Origin: Rugalucina vietnamica | Lineage: Eukaryota; Mollusca; Bivalvia; Lucinida; Lucinidae | Length of the DNA: 64,000 bases | NCBI GenBank assembly: GCA_964017185.1 | Contig: OZ024874.1 | Coordinates: 15,433,957 to 15,497,956 of the forward strand | Reading direction: 5' to 3' | In this document: positions 1 to 10,068 of the stretch, one piece after another | Layout: every line of letters starts with the position of its first letter | How positions within the stretch are numbered: position 1 is the stretch's first letter | Notes under the pieces: generated by a model | Databases searched by the model: none | Told to the model about the DNA's origin: nothing | What the model saw: only the letters and a program-made list of their open reading frames with translations | Program-made: the position numbers and the translations under genes

Positions 1-258
1 GATTCTATTAAGTGAATGAAAAGTATTTCAACAACTTTCAATCTTTAATTTGCATGGAAATAGCAGATATTTATAATTCCATGATTGTGAGGGAGTGACG
101 TCATACCCTCACAGCTTCGTTCTGGATTTGGGCCACAAAAATTTTCAAACCGCTATAATTTTCTTATACATTGGTTGATTTTAATGAAATTTGTTGCAAA
201 CTGTCCAACTACATGAAAGCTTTCATAAAACAAACACACAATAGTTTGTGAGCTTATT

Positions 259-394
259 CCTTTAAGAAGTAGAAGGATTGTACTATCTGTGTAGCGAAAA
301 CGAAGGCGCTGATCAGCTGTGCAGTTACTGCACAGCTGATCTGCACCTTTGTTTTCGCCTATGCAGATTGTTGGTTTGCCCATGCTGTGGCTCA
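259..394 (-). repeat. Palindromic element P, truncated copy
   Basis: This is one copy of the commonest repeat in the window, here called P. A complete P copy is about 235 bp, with outer inverted ends GAGCCGCCTCATG/CATGAGGCGGCTC and an off-centre hairpin with stem GATCAGCTTCGCG. This copy keeps the hairpin and the GGCTC end, but the far arm is missing. Confidence 0.8.
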
Positions 395-414
395 AATGAT
401 AAATGACTTAAGCC

Positions 415-1174
415 CTGTTTACACATTCACAATTTTCTCTACGATTCACCATGATTCACCTCGATTTCTCATGGTCAGAAAAATCGGGATGGATCGGGAT
501 GAATCGTGGCGAAAAGTGGAAATATTCAAAGTCACTACGATTCCAGTAAGAATGTCCACGATATTAGTATGGTGTCTGTAAGGTATCGCTACGAATCAAT
601 GAGGATTCATGACGGCAACGCTACGGTCAATGAGGATTAACCACTGTGGCACAACGAATGCTCACGGTGCTTGTATGGTTCGATACGGTACTAGTACGAT
701 TCACAGCAGTAGCCGGCGTGGCCAATCATGGAGCTCCGTAGCAAAACCGTGGATGAATCGTAGGACAACCGTACACAATTCGTGGTGAATCGTGAGAGTT
801 TGTGGTGTCAAAGATTCCATGGTTTCGCTACGGTCACGGAGCTCCACGATTGGCTACGATCTCTCACGAATAGCCGCGAATATAGCTACGTTGTCAGTAC
901 GAATAAGCATGATTCCGCTACGGTTGCGTTACGAATTAGGCCACGCCCAATAACCACCATGATTCGCCACGATACGCCACAAATGTTTTAAACAGTTTAA
1001 AACTTCCTAGCGCTACCGTGGAGTTTCCCCGAATCATCACGATTCATCAAGATTCACCATGATTCACACCGGTTTTACTACCAATCACCAAGGTACACCA
1101 AGGTACAAGACGATTTTACAAATCGTAGCGAATAGTAGTGGCACCGTAGCCAAAAATCGTGAATGTGTAAACAG
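415..1174. mobile_element. TIR element built of degenerate GATTCACC/GTAGC words
   Basis: The ends are inverted repeats, CTGTTTACACATTCAC on the left and GTGAATGTGTAAACAG on the right, each flanked by GCC, a possible 3-bp target duplication. The interior has no credible gene. It is made of short variable words such as TACGATTCACC, ATGATTCACC and TAGCGATACG on both strands. It is interpreted as a non-autonomous DNA transposon (MITE). Its superfamily is unknown. Confidence 0.65.
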
Positions 1175-1200
1175 GCCTTTATAATGTGGCTTAAGGCCTC

Positions 1201-1419
1201 GTCACACATAAGCAAAAATCTCTTGACATAGACTTGCATTTTATTGCTAAAAAGGATTTTTGTTTGCTTCATTTATTGCTTGACGTCCCTTTCAACAACT
1301 AGCACCAAGACATGTCCATAGCTTTTGACTTGTACGTAAAGCAATAAATCAAACAAACAAAAACTTTTTTTTTGCAATTAAACCCAAGTCTTCATCCAGA
1401 GATTTCCTCTTATGTGTGT
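1201..1419. mobile_element. Foldback/MITE with GTCACACATAAG ends
   Basis: It starts GTCACACATAAGC and ends CTTATGTGTGTC, which is its inverted form. The inner arms (TTATTGCTTGACGTCCC and ACGTAAAGCAATAAA) are also inverted. Related pieces occur at 5297-5484, 29716-29790 and 45684-45758. No protein is encoded. Confidence 0.6.
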
Positions 1420-1664
1420 CGATTCATTTAAAGTCATGACTGAGTGTTAAGCAGATTGTACATGTATTTTTGCCAAATATTTCATTTCATATCAAAGCCT
1501 ATGACCTTTTTACTATACATGTTTTGTTTGGGTTGAGGCCTAATATCACAGGCAACATTTATTCTGTCATGTTGGGGCAGCCTGTAAGCAACAGCTTCCA
1601 TAAGACAAAACATAGCCTGTCAATCTTTCTACAGTATTGTTTCTCAATTTCACTTTCTCAACAT

Positions 1665-1935
1665 CTGGAAAACATGTCAGTGAAATGTATACTCCCGTAA
1701 ACCCCGCTTTTAACTGGGGTTTACAGGGGTATACCTAATTAGATCCAAAACATACACTGTGGGTTCTTGTTAGAACTGCCTCGGCGAGGCGGTTCTAACG
1801 TGTACCCACAATGTATGTCTTGAGCAAAAATATTAGAAATATCAATTCTTTTCTGGAGAAATTTTCAACTTTTACAGCTGAAAAAAAAATCTCTGTATAT
1901 TGCATAGGCAAGTTTTCGTAATGATACGACAGAAT
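1665..1935 (+). repeat. Element H: double-hairpin dispersed repeat
   Basis: This unit of about 270 bp contains two palindromes. One is a strong GC stem around GCCTCGGCGAGGC flanked by GTTAGAAC/GTTCTAAC. The other is a weaker stem ending in GGTATAC around an AAACCCC/GGGGTTT pair. Copies also lie at 27434-27709 and 41317-41594 (reverse orientation) and at 54685-54940. Shared outer words are GGAAAACATGTC and TGCATAGGCAAGTTTTCGTAATG. It is non-coding. Confidence 0.65.
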
Positions 1936-2369
1936 TAGATTCAGGTTTAATACCATTTAAGACTGGGAGAGAAATGTCTTCATCTAGCCGAGATTATCAT
2001 TAATCTCCCTGTCCTACTTTCTAATGGAATCATTGACTGAAACGTCAAGAGAAAACACAGGCGATTGCATTTCAAAAACAAATCTTTGTTTTTATTTTTT
2101 CTCTAGTGTATCCAATAACGATGCTACGGTTAATTTGATTTTATTGTACATTATCCACCTTTAGTGTCGTGTAAATTTGTTTTCGCCAAAAAATAAAAAA
2201 ATCTGCAACTGAAGAAGAATCTGCTTCCAAAAATTTCATGTCATTGTTTAATGCCTTACTCACACCAACATCTGTCCATATGAATTGATCTTTCTTAAAA
2301 TTTTTAGTCTTTGACAACAAAAATCAAACATTTTTAGGCATGGAGGAATTTGTGTCAGGTGCTCAGCAT

Positions 2370-2955
2370 AAAAATCTGGTCCCCGAGTTAATGAAACTTT
2401 TTTCAAGCTCAGCTCAGCTGAGCATGAAATTTCATCTGCTCATAAATGCTGAAATAGTCAAAATAAATGGAAAATTCAGGTTCAAAACTCAAAAACTAGT
2501 AATTTATCCTGTTTGTACAATTGTTGGCATTTTAACATTTATGAGCAGTCTAAAAAACACCTGGAATTAAAAGCTTTAGTCGCAAAATGGTAATACTTGC
2601 TGAGAAAATGAAACAAAATAGTTGCAAAACTGTCCAAGGATGCAAAATATATGGGAAACATAACACGTGTAAAACCCAAGATTTGTAGTCTCTTGCTTTG
2701 ATGACATAAAAAGCAAGTGACCGAGCATCTATTGTACAATAAGCAAGTGACCGATCCTTCCACTGTACAATCGCAAGTGCCTTTACTTTCTTTCACTTCC
2801 GCTCCCCTTCTGTGGAATTTGATAATCTGAACCTGAAATTTCAATCACGATAGGCTTATATTTCAGAGTTTATCAGCATCAATTTCAGTCTCAACTGAGT
2901 CAGAGATGAGCATGAAAAATAGTTTTAACATCTCGGGACCTGGACATTTTGCAAA
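2370..2955. repeat. Foldback repeat with diverged arms
   Basis: An arm at about 2370-2470 (CTGGTCCCCGAGTTAATG, then AGCATGAAATTTCAT) matches the reverse complement of about 2860-2955 (CCAGGTCCCGAGATG, then ATGCTCATCTCTGACTCAG). The arms are imperfect. The 400 bp between them shows no gene. It is probably a decayed TIR element. Confidence 0.45.
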
Positions 2956-3150
2956 CATATCTTTTTGTTGTCATCGTGTAGTCTCATTCGAACTCCTCCA
3001 GACATATCTGAGCTAATCAAGTTGTGCTTACACTAGTTGCTATTGCTACAATTATGGTTACACGCCAAGAAATGTCCTTATTTGGAATGATTAATTGGAT
3101 ACGCAAGGATAAGTCTTTCCGACTAAGAAGTAATTGTAAGCCAAAGAAAT

Positions 3151-3385
3151 GAGCCGTGTCATGAGAAAACCACCAATCTGCTTATGCGCAAACAAAGACG
3201 CAGATCAGCTTTGCAAAAACTGCGAAGCTGATCAGCACCTTTGTTTTTGCTACTCAGATAGTACAATTCCTCTTCTTCTTAAATCCAAAATTTCAAGTTT
3301 CTAGCCATCTCCTGTGACTGAACAGGCTGGTTTGTGTCGAACATGGTTTGAAACGCAAAAGACCTGTATTCTCGATTCGGCGCTC
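3151..3385 (+). mobile_element. Palindromic element P, full copy with AAAT target duplication
   Basis: A full-length P element runs from GAGCC to GCGCTC. AAAT stands directly outside both ends (3147-3150 and 3386-3389), a clean 4-bp target-site duplication. The inner hairpin is GATCAGCTTTGC...GCGAAGCTGATC. Confidence 0.8.
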
Positions 3386-3731
3386 AAATGAAGACGGGAC
3401 ATATACGCAACTTAGTTGAACTAACTTAAATATTTGCGTGAACCTCAATTTTGGTATATCAGAAGATTTTGTGTTTGAACAGAGTTTTGTTCGTTTGGTT
3501 GAGTTAATAGTGCTTTACGTCCACAGTTAACATCTAAGGTAATGTCAGGACAGTCAGTTATCCTATCCACATTGTTCCTGGGCAAACCTATCAGTACTTA
3601 GTGCCCATTTCTTTCACAACTAACTGTCAAATGCTCTTCTTGAAACGACTAAGAAGGAACAATGTCCAAAGACATTTTCACAACCAAATCTTCATGAAAG
3701 AAATGTGCTTGGCTGGACATTCTTTGGTCAT

Positions 3732-4003
3732 GAAAATATTTCTATTGGCATTCTTAAAATATTTCTATTGGCATTCTTAAAATATTTCTATTGGCATTCT
3801 AAAAATATTTCCATTGGCATTCTTAAAATATTTCCATTGGCATTCTTAAAATATTTCTATTGGCATTCTTAAAATATTTCCATTGGCATTCTTAAAAGTT
3901 TTTTATTATTATTTCTATTGGCATTCTTAAAATATTTCTATTAGCATTTTTAAAATATTTCTATTAGCATTTTTAAAATATTTCTATTGGCATTCTCAAA
4001 ATT
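3732..4003. repeat. 23-bp minisatellite
   Basis: About eleven copies of a 23-bp unit (AAAATATTTCTATTGGCATT plus CTT) lie in tandem, with C/T and G/A variants and one unit lengthened by a T-rich insertion. The array sits about 100 bp inside the first intron of the minus-strand TULP4-like gene. Confidence 0.9.
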
Positions 4004-4105
4004 TTGAGCATGTCTAACAGGTTTAATAAATACTTTTAAGTGGAAATACTTGCAAACTGTGACAAAATGAATAACAGGAAAAAAAAAACAATGACATGAC
4101 TTTAC

Positions 4106-4369
4106 CTCTGATCTATGTCCTCGTAGGTTGAAATTGGAGCGATTTGGAGGATCATATTTCCGGCAGTGACTCGTCGTAAATGTGACTCCGACAATTCCTT
4201 TGGCATTTCCGCTGGCTAGCCACCCCTCACTGTAGTACTGTCCACGATTCAGTTTCCAGCCATTGTTCGTGTCACCAGGTAAACTGTCCGGAACTTTGCC
4301 CATCCATGTTAGAGAATGTAAGGTACACTCAGTTCGTGATGAAATGTTTTGTTCAAAATGTAAATGCAT
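4106..4369 (-). CDS. TULP4: TULP4-like protein (tubby-like 4), first coding exon
   Basis: This is an 88-codon exon starting at the ATG at 4369 and ending in a glutamate codon before a GTAAAG donor. The translation carries landmarks of the TULP4 N-terminus: LTWMGKVP, then YYSEGWLASGNAKGIVGVTF, SHCR, and NFNLRGHRSE. From memory of vertebrate TULP4, the sequence continues there as V-x-L-V-x-W into the WD40 repeats, so the exon break after GHRSE is plausible. TULP4 is a large protein with N-terminal WD40 repeats, a SOCS box and a C-terminal tubby domain, proposed to act as a Cullin-5 substrate adaptor. Later exons were not found at 1-4105 and must lie left of the window. The identification comes from motif recall, not a search. 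Confidence 0.85.
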
Positions 4370-5015
4370 ACTGTGATGTTTTATTGTGACAGAAAAACTC
4401 TATCACTACTCAAAATTAATGTATAATGGAAAATCTCTTGATATTAAATTTGAAATGTCAGAAGAGACAAAAATGCCGACATATATCCACACTTGCATTT
4501 CCAAAGGAAAATTTCTAACTGTATAGGTCTACAGTACCATTGTCAGGAAAATTCAATACTCCGGCAGTTTCCAATACTGTTTTATCTGGCCGTTAAAGCT
4601 GCCAAAAGATCAAATTATCGTAAACAAATTATTCCTTACATATTATCCTACTGTATTCAAAGTCAATACCGTTTTGTTCACAACTGCTGCTTTTGGCGTT
4701 TACCAATTCTGTCTTGGGAGAACGTATATTGAGTAATGGCTCCAGAATACTGATTTCTCGTTTCTCCATTCGGCCATAAAGGATGATAGTTCTCCAATAA
4801 TGCTCAGCTGTATTAGGACTGATTCTCTTATCGGTGACGAATCACTTGCTTCCAATCACAATATAGCATACAGTCTGAAAGAGATAGGGGTGATTTCTTT
4901 GTATAGTATGAAATTATGAACAATATCTTCTGAAAATCTGCTTTTTATATAATCTATGAAAACAAAGGCATTTGTCAGCTGCATAACGTTAAATTGCAGA
5001 CTGCTAAGTGACAAT
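4370..5015. other. Upstream region of the TULP4-like exon
   Basis: AT-rich sequence with no recognised gene or repeat. It would contain the 5' UTR or promoter of the TULP4-like gene if no further upstream exon exists. No clear TATA box or initiator could be assigned. Confidence 0.3.
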
Positions 5016-5214
5016 TTGGTTTTCCGACCTGGTCTGACACAAACCGGCCTGTTCAATCAGGGAAGCAGGCTGGAAGCTTTAAAATTTGGATTTAAGTGGA
5101 AGAAGGATTTCACTATAGATCTGTCTAGTGAAAACAAAGACGCTAATCAACTGTGCAGTTACTGCACAGCTGATCAGCGCCTTTGTTTATGCCTATCCCT
5201 ACTGATTATCTGAC
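5016..5214 (-). repeat. Palindromic element P, end-truncated copy
   Basis: It holds the P arm (GACCTGGTCTGACACAAACC, GCAGGCTGGAAGCTT) and the hairpin CTGTGCAGTTACTGCACAGCTGATCAG with stem variant CTGTGCAG. The outer terminal repeats have decayed. Confidence 0.75.
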
Positions 5215-5296
5215 TTCATAAAGCCTTTGTTTGTCTGTTTGTTTGTCTTATGTCTAAATTACATTCTTGTCAAGGGCTACAGAACTTTTGGTTCTA

Positions 5297-5484
5297 CATA
5301 AAATGTCTCGACATAGACTTGTGTTTAACTGCGAAAATTACAGTTTGTTTGTTTGCTTTATTGCTTTGCGTCCCAGTCAACAGCCATGGTCAAGTTGAAA
5401 CGTTAGCTGTTGAAAGGAATGTAAAGCAGTAAACCAAATAAACAAAAATTCTTTTTCGTCAAGGAATTTTCGCTTATATGTGAC
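5297..5484. repeat. Truncated GTCACACATAAG-family foldback element
   Basis: The right end CGCTTATATGTGAC matches the end of the 1201-1419 element. The interior carries the dispersed module TTTATTGCTTTGCGTCCCAG then TCAACAGCCATGGTCAAGTT. The left terminal repeat is missing. Confidence 0.5.
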
Positions 5485-5997
5485 AGGGCCTTTACTGAGT
5501 ACCAACAGCTTATGTTCACATAGAGATAAGCATAATGAAGTCTGAACCACACCTACATAATCACCAGTATTCAGACATACAGGTACTATGTATGTATAAG
5601 TTATTAACCACACTGTACTGAATAAGATCATACACTTCACAGAAGAGGTTCAAACTTCTAACATACATCCACAACTTAATGCGTCATGTCACAAAAAGTG
5701 AAAGACAAACTGGGTATTAAATGCAAGGCTGATCAGTACCTTTGCATTCACATTATGGTTTGTTAATGCAAGGCATTCCTTAAACTGAATTCTACAGCCT
5801 CTAGCTGTCTTCTGCACATACAGTAGTATAAACCTGCTCGAAAACCTAAAAGACAGTTTTTTTGTGTGTCATGTGTCATACTTCAGAAAAATATTTGAGT
5901 TGACAAGATTTATGCAACTTAAATATCTTGATTCTCTGAAATAATGTCTGTGCTTGCAGCAAAGTAACAGTTTCACAACAAGACGTCAAAGACAGTT

Positions 5998-6232
5998 GAG
6001 CCGCTGCATCAGAAACCCAACAATTTGAATATGCAAAAAACAAATGTGCAGACCAGCTTCGCGGTACCCGCATAGCTGATCAGCGCCTTTGTTTTCGCTA
6101 CACAGATGGTACAATTACTCTTCTCCTTAAATGCAAAATCTCAAGCTTCTAGCCTTCTTCTGTGACTGTACAGACTCGTTTGTGTCGGACCTGGTCGGAA
6201 ACCCAGATTTTTGTTTTCTCACGCGAAGGCTC
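5998..6232 (+). mobile_element. Palindromic element P, full copy with AGTT target duplication
   Basis: A complete P copy from GAGCCGC to AAGGCTC with AGTT on both sides (5994-5997 and 6233-6236). The hairpin is GACCAGCTTCGCGG...CATAGCTGATCAG. Confidence 0.75.
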
Positions 6233-6614
6233 AGTTTTTGCATGAGTGACTCAGTGTCATTAGAAATCAAGCTCCGTTAGAAGAAACAAGTCTAATCAAT
6301 ATTAAAAAGTATCTTCTTGGAAATTATCTGTTTTTAATCATACACTTGAGAGAAACCTGGAATATTTAGTTATAAATTGGTAGGAATTCTAGAAAGTTCC
6401 TTATACTGCTATCATAGATCAGACACACATAACCGAGATATAGTAGGAAATATAGTAGGAAGTTTTGAAACGGCAAAATTTTAATGGACACCTGTAGATC
6501 TAAAATTGCAAACCCAAACACATGTAATTTTCTATATCCATACATAATTATGAAGACCATTTTCTCTGTTTAGTCTGTTGCAATCACCAACACTGCAAGA
6601 AAAAACAGTTTTTC

Positions 6615-6660
6615 CAGGTTCCGACCTCGTCAAAAACTAACCTGGCTGTTCAGTCAAGGG
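6615..6660 (-). repeat. Fragment of P element arm
   Basis: A short decayed piece of the P arm (TTCCGACCTCGTC, then CTGGCTGTTCAGTC), with neither hairpin nor terminal repeat. Confidence 0.4.
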
Positions 6661-6708
6661 TAGTACCATATTCAATCTAATTACTGCACATGTTCCAAAT
6701 AAGCCCAT

Positions 6709-6744
6709 GTTTTTTTTTTTTTGTGGGGGGGGGGGGGGGGGGGG
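6709..6744. repeat. Poly(T)-poly(G) tract
   Basis: A run of T is followed within a few bases by about 20 consecutive G. This is a typical site for sequencing and assembly length errors and a possible G-quadruplex. Confidence 0.9.
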
Positions 6745-6745
6745 T

Positions 6746-7493
6746 TCCTCTCTTTAGAAATTCAGTAATCATTCTTATTAGCACATCAATCCTTTTGCCA
6801 GAAATGACTTTAGAATGTGTATATATATTTAACTCCCTTAATAATTTCATAATCATAAATTCCAACATACATGTAGAATAAAAAATCAAATGTATTCTGA
6901 TTTTCACATTTTTCCCTCAATGGCTTTTAGAAAGCATCAAAAATTTAAAAAACAGGTTAACAGAAGATTTAAGATGTGTGCAAAGTATTAGAAAGATAAG
7001 AAACACATATTTTGTTACCTCAACTTGCAGTTATTTAGAAACAGCGAAGAACACTGTGCGCTTATTAGAGCAAATACTGTAATTCAAAATACTATATAGC
7101 GCAGAGCATAAAAGGTGCTATAAACGTAATGAATGAAGCCAATAATTAACTAACTGATTAATCATGTCCTACCTCTTACGTATGGCCTAGATGTGAAAGA
7201 AGTCTTGTTTCCGATTACAGCCAGCATTGATCAACACGCTGCTGATTCAATTAATTATTGACTAGTATTTTCCTCTCGTCTCTGACTGAGTATGTGAAAC
7301 TCTTTGTCAATATTCCTTGCAACTTTGACAGTTGTGACGCATGAGTCAACCTGAAAATAAAGCCATTGCACGGGGAAACGGAAACATTACAGGGATATTG
7401 TTGGCTTGACGTCAAAAAAGGGACATTTCGAGAAAATTTCTCATCTACGGGCCCTAAACCCTATCTCCTGTCCCGTCTACTTTAACCCATATT
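6746..7493. other. No gene or named repeat recognised
   Basis: AT-rich single-copy-looking DNA. No exon with domain similarity, tRNA or terminal inverted repeat was found in this stretch. Confidence 0.4.
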
Positions 7494-7866
7494 CACTGGG
7501 TGCTTCCTTCGTCCCGATATAAAAAGGTTTTGTTTGATTTTTACTATAGGTCCCGATAGGATTTGGTTTTGTTTGATTCAGGTACCAGATTTTTTTCTAC
7601 AATAATTCCTAGAATTTGGTCAAAGATTTGATTTGATTCTAATTTATGATGTCACTGAAAGAATTTCAAATCATAATATACTGCTTTGAATGCAATTTTA
7701 TGATAAAATTTAATTTGATTCGTTAAAAAGTGATATAGAATAAGCAAATTATATTATTGTTGACTCTGTTTTGTGGAGATTTACTGTGTTAAAGAAGTAG
7801 AACAAAACCCGGTACCAAAAAGTCAAACAAAACCTTTTTATATCGGGACCAAGGAAGCGCCCAGTG
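7494..7866. mobile_element. 373-bp TIR element with ATATT target duplication
   Basis: The ends CACTGGGTGCTTCCTTCGTC and the reverse complement of the right end (CACTGGGCGCTTCCTTGGTC) extend as inverted repeats for about 50 bp through CCCGATATAAAAAGG. ATATT lies directly outside both ends, giving a 5-bp direct repeat. The interior is non-coding. It is a non-autonomous DNA transposon. Confidence 0.75.
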
Positions 7867-7981
7867 ATATTTGACGAATGGATTTTCCCATCATTATCAT
7901 TTGGGTGAGTCCACTTTCATTATAAGGGGCGTCAGGAATGATTTTTAAATTTTATTCTATTTTTCGATAAAAATTCTTTAA

Positions 7982-8048
7982 GCAAACAGAATAGCCCCGG
8001 ATGGGACGCCGCGTTCTGCGGCGTCACATCTGGGGCTATTCTGTTTGC
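7982..8048. repeat. 67-nt near-perfect hairpin, short palindromic MITE
   Basis: GCAAACAGAATAGCCCCGGA pairs with TCTGGGGCTATTCTGTTTGC, and GACGCCGC pairs with GCGGCGTC around a TTCT loop. Almost the whole unit folds on itself. From memory, similar GCAAACAG...CTGTTTGC hairpins are abundant in veneroid bivalve genomes. A precursor RNA is possible but not indicated. Confidence 0.7.
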
Positions 8049-8363
8049 CTATGTCCCACAAAAGGGATGCCAGGCTTATATGAGTTAATACATTATTAAA
8101 ATGGCCCATACTTTCTGAATGCCCCATTTATAATGAAGGAGTGTTTTTGTCAATGGGCTCTTTCAAATCTATCCCTGGAAAACACTTTTTTTTCTTTTTT
8201 CTTTCTTTTTTTTTTTTTTTTTCTTGGTGGGGGTGCATTTATGGATCAGCTGTTCTGTCAGACAGACTGATCAACTTCTATTTTTATCACTGCTTTGAAA
8301 GTATGAATCAACCTGAAATGTCATGGTATGAGGAAACTTGAAATAATTTTATTTTATACTTTA

Positions 8364-8490
8364 CAGTGAAAACCAATGTATATCAAAACTTGATAAAATT
8401 GGTATTTTCATTGATATGAAATTTCACTGATATCAAATCTCACTGATGTCAAAAGTCACTAGTGACTGATATCAGCCTATATCTTCACTG
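8364..8490. mobile_element. 127-bp MITE, CAGTGAA/TTCACTG ends, TA target
   Basis: The sequence reads TA-CAGTGAA...TTCACTG-TA. The interior is made of GATATCA/TGATATC words spaced with CACTGAT. The TA dinucleotide on both sides fits a Tc1/mariner-type target duplication. Confidence 0.6.
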
Positions 8491-8737
8491 TAGATTTTGG
8501 ATTACTTCTGACGTCTTGCCGTCATTAAATGTGTCTCACTTCAGAAATTCAAACGCCTATAACTCCATTATTTATGAACGAAAACATAAAGTGTGGGTAT
8601 TCATTTTCTTAGTTAGAACGTAAGGAACAATGTGGTACCAAAATTATTTGTGTTTTCAAAAATTTTTGGTTTTTGCATTTTCACCGCCTGCCTTGTGAAT
8701 TGGAAAATGCCAGTGTATTGTATAAAATAAAAAGAAA

Positions 8738-8886
8738 ATTTGCCTTTTTTCGGTGAATACCAAATATATTTCATCTCGTGAGTTGAAAACATAAAAATTT
8801 TCACTCGTGCTGCGCACTCGTGAAAATTCTGATGTTTTCAACTCACTCGATGAAATATATTTGGTATTCACCTCAAAAAAGCAAAT
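8738..8886. repeat. Long hairpin, arms about 65 bp
   Basis: The left arm (GTGAATACCAAATATATTTC through GAGTTGAAAACAT to TTTTCAC) pairs with the right arm (GTGAAAATTCTGATG, CAACTCACTCGATGAAATAT) around a GCTGCGCAC centre. Only a few mismatches are visible. It is interpreted as a foldback MITE. Confidence 0.75.
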
Positions 8887-9093
8887 ATCCTCTATATATT
8901 CGGTTATGATTACATCCCTTCAAAGAATCATTATAGAAGCCTCCATAGCAAGGGGGTCATGGGTTCAATTCTGGGCTTCTCTGGACATTCAGATAAAACT
9001 TTAAACCGAGGTCACTTCTTCATATGACCATAGCTGTTGAATGAGGCATACAACATAACTTCAACGAAACAATCAACAGATTAACAAACATAT

Positions 9094-9327
9094 GAGCCAC
9101 CTCATGGGAAAACCAACAGTGTGGTTTCCGACCAGGTCCGACACAAACCAGCCTGTACAGTCACAGAATAAAGCTAGAAGCTTGAAACTTCGGATATAAG
9201 TAGAAGAGGAATCGTACTATCCATGTAGTGAAAACAAAGGCGCTGATCAGCTTCACGGCTACCGCGAAGCTGATCTGCGCCTTTGGTTTTGCATATGCAG
9301 ATTGTTGGTTTTCCCATGAGGCGGCTC
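9094..9327 (-). mobile_element. Palindromic element P, full copy with ATAT target duplication
   Basis: Complete and well preserved, GAGCCACCTCATGGG to CCCATGAGGCGGCTC. ATAT flanks both sides (9090-9093 and 9328-9331). Hairpin and long arm are in the opposite order from the copy at 3151. Confidence 0.85.
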
Positions 9328-9347
9328 ATATATACAACTCACTGATG

Positions 9348-9560
9348 CAGCCGCGGTAGTGTAAAGGATAGCGTATTTGCTTAGCAATCAAGAGGTTTCT
9401 GGTTCGAAACCCGGCTGGTATATATGCCTGTCATGTTGGTGACAAATGCTCACCCTGACGTAATAAAGGCAAACCGCCCATTGGGGGTCACATTTGATGC
9501 CGATATTAGTGATCGATCGGTCAAAGCTTAGAAACTTTCTAGATGTGTCAATTACTGGTG
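9348..9560 (+). repeat. SINE-like repeat with tRNA-derived head
   Basis: The head has an A-box-like block (GCGGTAGTGTAAAGGATAGCG) and a B box GGTTCGAAACC about 45 bp later. The body shares TGTCATGTTGGTGAC, CCCATTGGGGG and ATTACTGGT with a related repeat at 58337-58640. A functional tRNA is unlikely because the acceptor ends do not pair well. Confidence 0.55.
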
Positions 9561-9787
9561 GTGATAGTGACAAACTTCACAAGTTTCTATAATAAAAATG
9601 TTTGACACCCATGGAAAAAAATACAATAGTGACACAAGTAGCTATTATTTTAGCTGTCCAATGAAGTGTCCACACAATTACCTATGCCGCAGAAAATCTA
9701 ATTAATTAACACTCTATATTGGCAGCTGCATAATCACAGAATAAAGAAAAAAATCAATGGATAGCATCATAAGCAAAACCAATCTTT

Positions 9788-9972
9788 GGGAATTCCAACC
9801 AGGTCTGACAGTCGTACATCAACCGGTACAACTGCAGAAGATAACTGATAACTAGATTTTTGAAATTAGGATTTATGAAACGGAGGGGAAAGTACTATCT
9901 AAGCGGCAAAAACCAAGGTGCTGATCAGCTGTGCAGTTACTGCCCCTTTGTTTTGCATGATCAGAGTTTCTT
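9788..9972 (-). repeat. Palindromic element P, degenerate
   Basis: It retains the words AACCAGGTCTGACA, GTACTATCTAAGCGG and GGTGCTGATCAGCTGTGCAG, but half the hairpin is deleted so it no longer folds. This is an old copy. Confidence 0.6.
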
Positions 9973-10068
9973 ATGACTGGCACCAGAGATAGGAAGGAAA
10001 AACAAACAATATCGGTGTCAACAATTGTGTGAGATCAAACAACCAATTACATTAACAATGGTTCTAAT

